Source: Candidatus Woesearchaeota archaeon (GTDB lineage: Archaea > Nanobdellota > Nanobdellia > Woesearchaeales > UBA12501). Taken from it: a stretch of DNA of 20,521 nucleotides. Positions 19,727 to 20,521 of the stretch are shown here, one piece after another. Made by a program: the position numbers and the translations under genes. The notes under the pieces were generated by a model, which was not told where the DNA came from, made no database searches, and saw nothing but the letters and a program-made list of their open reading frames with translations. Numbering within the stretch: the first letter of the stretch is position 1; each line of letters starts with the position of its first letter. The stretch is taken from positions 1 through 20,521 of the forward strand of contig JACOVM010000049.1 of the NCBI GenBank assembly GCA_016177345.1. The letters are read 5' to 3'.

Positions 19727-19750
19727 GATACTATAAAAGATACCATAAAA
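19727..19750. repeat. tandem 12-bp direct repeat
   Basis: GATACTATAAAA (19727-19738) and GATACCATAAAA (19739-19750) are adjacent and differ at one base. Degenerate TATAAA-containing copies continue toward the SGNH gene promoter. Confidence 0.7.
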
Positions 19751-19778
19751 CTATTGAAAAAGTATAAAACATAAAAAT

Positions 19779-19786
19779 ACTATAAA
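19779..19786 (+). promoter_or_regulatory. TATA-like box of the SGNH hydrolase gene
   Basis: ACTATAAA beginning 28 nt before GTG 19807 (37 nt before ATG 19816). It may derive from the repeat series next to it. Confidence 0.5.
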
Positions 19787-19806
19787 CTGTAATACCTGAA
19801 ACAAGA

Positions 19807-20409
19807 GTGAATGCCATGACCACTATATGCGTTTTTGGAGACAGCATTGCCTGGGGTGCTTTCGACAGGGAAGCAGGGGGCTGGGCTGACCGATTAAAAA
19901 CAGCGCTGCTGCCAAAAGGCCATCAGGTATATAACCTTTCCATTTGCGGAAATACGACAGAAGACGTTCTAAGAAGAATGCCGGCAGAATGCATCGCACG
20001 CCACCCTGATATCGTTATTCTCGCTATTGGGATTAATGATTCTCAGCTGATGATTCAGGGCACTCTCAATGCCCCGCGAAGTGGGACGGAGGCGTTTCGA
20101 AACAACATGAGAACATTACTCATACAAGGAAAACGGTACGCTAAACGCGTTATTATTGTCGGCATCACCCAAGTTGATGAGAGCCGTGTCAAGGTACTTC
20201 CCTGGGCTCCAGAAAAAGGGTACAGCAATCAGCGAATACAAGAATTTAACACTGTTAGCGAGGAGCTTTGCAAAGGCCTCTCTATTCCATTTGTAGCATT
20301 ATTCAAACACATTGGAATGGGTGACCTCGATGATGATGGCATCCACCTGAACAGCACAGGGCACCAGAAGATATTACGGGCGGTAAAAAGGCTTATAGAT
20401 GTGATGTAA
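19807..20409 (+). CDS. SGNH/GDSL-family hydrolase
   Basis: 200-residue esterase/lipase-type hydrolase of the SGNH superfamily, which cleaves ester or acetyl bonds; the substrate is unknown. All four blocks are visible with normal spacing: block I FGDSIAWG (nucleophile Ser13), block II CGNTTEDVL (Gly48), block III ILAIGINDSQ (Asn77), and block V DDDGIHLNSTGH with catalytic Asp177 and His180. There is no signal peptide, so it should act in the cytoplasm. The start is GTG 19807 (fits TATA spacing) or the in-frame ATG 19816, which would remove three residues; numbering here uses GTG. It is the last gene on the plus strand in the window and is followed by a T7 run and two palindromes. Confidence 0.93.
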   Translation: MNAMTTICVFGDSIAWGAFDREAGGWADRLKTALLPKGHQVYNLSICGNTTEDVLRRMPAECIARHPDIVILAIGINDSQLMIQGTLNAPRSGTEAFRNNMRTLLIQGKRYAKRVIIVGITQVDESRVKVLPWAPEKGYSNQRIQEFNTVSEELCKGLSIPFVALFKHIGMGDLDDDGIHLNSTGHQKILRAVKRLIDVM

Positions 20410-20441
20410 CACCAGGAGAGACTATCTGTAAAATAAACCAA

Positions 20442-20448
20442 TTTTTTT
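20442..20448 (+). terminator. T-run after the SGNH hydrolase gene
   Basis: An uninterrupted T7 run 33 bases past the stop codon, a plausible archaeal termination signal. It is followed by GGCGCC and two palindromes. Confidence 0.5.
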
Positions 20449-20460
20449 GGCGCCGCCGTG

Positions 20461-20475
20461 GTTTTCTCAGAAAAC
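20461..20475. repeat. 15-bp palindrome
   Basis: GTTTTCT-C-AGAAAAC is perfectly self-complementary around a single central C, and abuts the larger palindrome that starts at 20476. Confidence 0.65.
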
Positions 20476-20521
20476 TTTATTTTTTCCCCACCCTGCCTAG
20501 TCGAGGTGGGGAAAAAATAAA
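20476..20521. repeat. 17-bp perfect inverted repeat, T/C left arm and G/A right arm
   Basis: TTTATTTTTTCCCCACC (20476-20492) is the exact reverse complement of 20505-20521 around the spacer CTGCCTAGTCGA. It may extend past the window end. It could act as a two-way terminator because both strands present a T-run to incoming polymerase. Confidence 0.8.

Overview
The window looks like a piece of a small archaeal chromosome, most likely from a DPANN lineage such as Woesearchaeota or Pacearchaeota. The evidence is an archaeal-type ribosomal protein uL16 (L10e), an archaeal-style arginyl-tRNA synthetase, and archaeal TATA boxes. At least eleven genes have a TTTATAAA-like box 28-31 nt upstream of the start codon, so their mRNAs should be leaderless or nearly so. 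Several short exported proteins have one N-terminal membrane segment of the kind common in these archaea. The lineage is inferred from style and recalled families, not from a search.

Layout, left to right. 1-860: a leftward lipoprotein of unknown function, with an inverted repeat at the window edge. 859-4461: four rightward genes, namely ribosomal protein uL16, an AbiEii-like nucleotidyltransferase-fold protein, a small membrane protein and ArgRS. 4489-5459: two leftward genes, an unknown small protein and a CuA-type cupredoxin lipoprotein. 5568-9036: a two-gene exported-protein operon ending in an 881-residue protein with a peptidoglycan-binding-like repeat. 9053-10288: a Tat-exported protein, leftward. 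10289-10718: a 430-base gap full of palindromes. 10719-11867: malic enzyme. 11933-13843: four small leftward genes, including two related pilin-like surface proteins. 13844-14267: a second long structured gap. 14268-15495: a 2-oxoglutarate/Fe(II) oxygenase broken by two frameshifts. 15608-17567: PolX repair polymerase and a 56-residue basic protein. 17661-18053: a cysteine-rich lipoprotein. 18299-20409: two unrecognised genes and an SGNH hydrolase.

The genes do not form one pathway. Most are single transcription units with their own promoter; the only clear operon is 5568-9036. About half of the proteins are predicted to be exported, lipid-anchored or membrane-bound, so surface functions dominate. 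Two proteins (CuA cupredoxin, 2OG oxygenase) hint at contact with oxygen.

The most unusual material is between the genes. The two long divergent gaps share an architecture: hairpins whose loop reads GARCnnAGYGA on one strand, followed about 45 bases later by a long perfect palindrome with a pyrimidine-rich left arm and purine-rich right arm. A third such palindrome closes the window. In addition, most intergenic gaps carry adjacent near-identical direct repeats of 9-19 bp. No CRISPR array, tRNA, rRNA or insertion sequence was seen.
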